Assembly: GCF_003402475.1 (NCBI RefSeq)
Contig: NZ_BFAB01000006.1
Location: forward strand, 248,001 to 312,000
DNA from: Mycobacterium sp. MFM001
GTDB taxonomy: Bacteria > Actinomycetota > Actinomycetes > Mycobacteriales > Mycobacteriaceae
Direction: 5' to 3'
DNA length: 64,000 nucleotides
Shown: piece after piece, positions 63,438 to 64,000 of the stretch
How positions within the stretch are numbered: position 1 is the stretch's first letter
Layout: every line of letters begins with the position of its first letter
Translations under genes and position numbers: made by a program
Notes under the pieces: model-generated
What the model was told of the DNA's origin: nothing
The model's database searches: none
The model's input: the letters and a program-made list of their open reading frames with translations, nothing else

Positions 63438-64000
63438 ATGACGCAGATCGACGTGTCGCCGCTGGCGTGGCTGGAGGCGGTGGAACAGCAGCGCCGCGCG
63501 GCCGGGTTGCGGCGCTCGCTGCGGCCGCGCCCGCCGGTGGCCACCGAGCTGGATCTGGCGTCAAACGACTATCTGGGTCTGTCGCAGCATCCCGCCGTCA
63601 TCGAGGGCGGAGTCGACGCGCTGCGCACCTGGGGGACCGGCGCAACCGGGTCGAGGCTGGTCACCGGTGATACCGAGCTGCACCAGGAGTTCGAGACCGC
63701 GCTTGCCGAATTCGTCGGCGCCGCAGCGGGTTTGGTGTTCTCGTCGGGATACACCGCCAATCTCGGTGCGGTCGTCGGGCTGTCCGGTCCGGGATCGCTC
63801 GTGGTGTCCGACGCGTTCTCGCACGCGTCGCTGGTCGACGCGTGCCGGCTGTCGCGGGCCCGGGTGGTGGTGACCCCGCACCGCGACGTCGACGCCGTCG
63901 AGGCGGCGTTGGCGGCGCGCGACGAGGAGCGCGCCGTCGTCGTCACCGACTCGGTGTTCTCCGCCGACGGCGCACTGGCACCGCTGCGACAGCTGCACGA
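63438..64000 (+). CDS. bioF1: 8-amino-7-oxononanoate synthase, N-terminal part (3' end outside window)
   Basis: The frame from ATG 63438 is open to the window end (188 residues seen). It begins MTQIDVSPLAWLEAVEQQ, then ATELDLASNDYLGLSQHP, GTGATGSRLVTGDTELH, and FSSGYTANLGAVVGLSGPG and VVVTDSVFSADGALAP, all typical of AONS, a PLP enzyme joining alanine and pimeloyl-thioester. A -10-like TAGGCT at 63424-63429 is 8 nt before the ATG. It follows bioA, as Rv1569 follows Rv1568. Confidence 0.94.
   Translation, partial: MTQIDVSPLAWLEAVEQQRRAAGLRRSLRPRPPVATELDLASNDYLGLSQHPAVIEGGVDALRTWGTGATGSRLVTGDTELHQEFETALAEFVGAAAGLVFSSGYTANLGAVVGLSGPGSLVVSDAFSHASLVDACRLSRARVVVTPHRDVDAVEAALAARDEERAVVVTDSVFSADGALAPLRQLH

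Overview
The window is a high-GC actinobacterial chromosome segment that reads as a non-tuberculous Mycobacterium. The evidence is strong gene-by-gene similarity and order matching the M. tuberculosis Rv1485-Rv1569 interval (recalled, not searched): hemH, an Rv1486c-like gene, an NfeD/SPFH pair, a TVP38 protein, mutA-mutB-meaB, lipL, dodecin, the adh/NMO/TetR group, ileS, dinX, ansA, lspA, rluD, glbN, dnaE1, ilvA, treZ-treY-treX, an OafA-like acyltransferase, ripD, bioA and bioF1. F420/deazaflavin-type enzymes, a TB8.4-like hemophore protein and abundant leaderless starts (TANNNT about 6-8 nt before ATG/GTG) fit the genus. Coding density is very high and convergent neighbours often overlap by 4-36 bp. 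No tRNA, rRNA, CRISPR array or intact insertion sequence was seen.

Layout. 1-3545: heme synthesis end, an Rv1486c-like gene, the NfeD/stomatin pair and a DoxX-like protein. 3542-5217: a TetR-controlled three-gene operon with its operator at the start codon. 5377-6981: an accessory HTH + seven-helix membrane protein pair and a zinc-ribbon protein. 7095-12027: an envelope/signalling cluster with proline-rich proteins (DUF7159-like protein, Pro-rich single-pass protein, two-component system with a poly-proline sensor loop), then a RelE/Phd toxin-antitoxin pair. 12069-19602: methylmalonyl-CoA mutase with its G-protein chaperone, LipL and dodecin. 19609-21286: hemophore and a second copy of the HTH + membrane-protein pair. 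21492-26302: an alcohol dehydrogenase/NMO regulon with matched operators, and an Mg2+ M-box riboswitch leader ahead of a small Rv1535-like protein. 26300-29947: several regulators and small enzymes. 29950-41262: T-box-controlled ileS, translesion polymerase, asparaginase, lipoprotein signal peptidase, pseudouridine synthase, truncated hemoglobin and two SDRs. 41587-51223: dnaE1, a MerR regulator, amidohydrolase, acyl-CoA ligase, Ddn-like protein and ilvA. 51224-58556: VapBC and the glycogen-to-trehalose operon treX-treY-treZ. 58586-64000: acyltransferase, non-catalytic RipD and the start of the biotin genes.

How genes work together. MutA/MutB/MeaB interconvert succinyl-CoA and methylmalonyl-CoA. 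TreX debranches glycogen, TreY converts the chain end to a trehalose unit and TreZ releases trehalose. BioA and BioF1 make biotin. Two RNA switches are visible: an M-box before the Rv1535-like gene and a translational T-box before ileS. The features most worth a second look are the duplicated HTH/membrane-protein module, a 63-bp intergenic stem-loop repeat whose two copies show compensatory stem changes, the paired operator-promoters of the adh and NMO units, and a small ORF inside the M-box leader. Compared with my memory of M. tuberculosis, mazEF4, lprI and the large Rv1499-Rv1529 and Rv1551-Rv1557 blocks are missing here.
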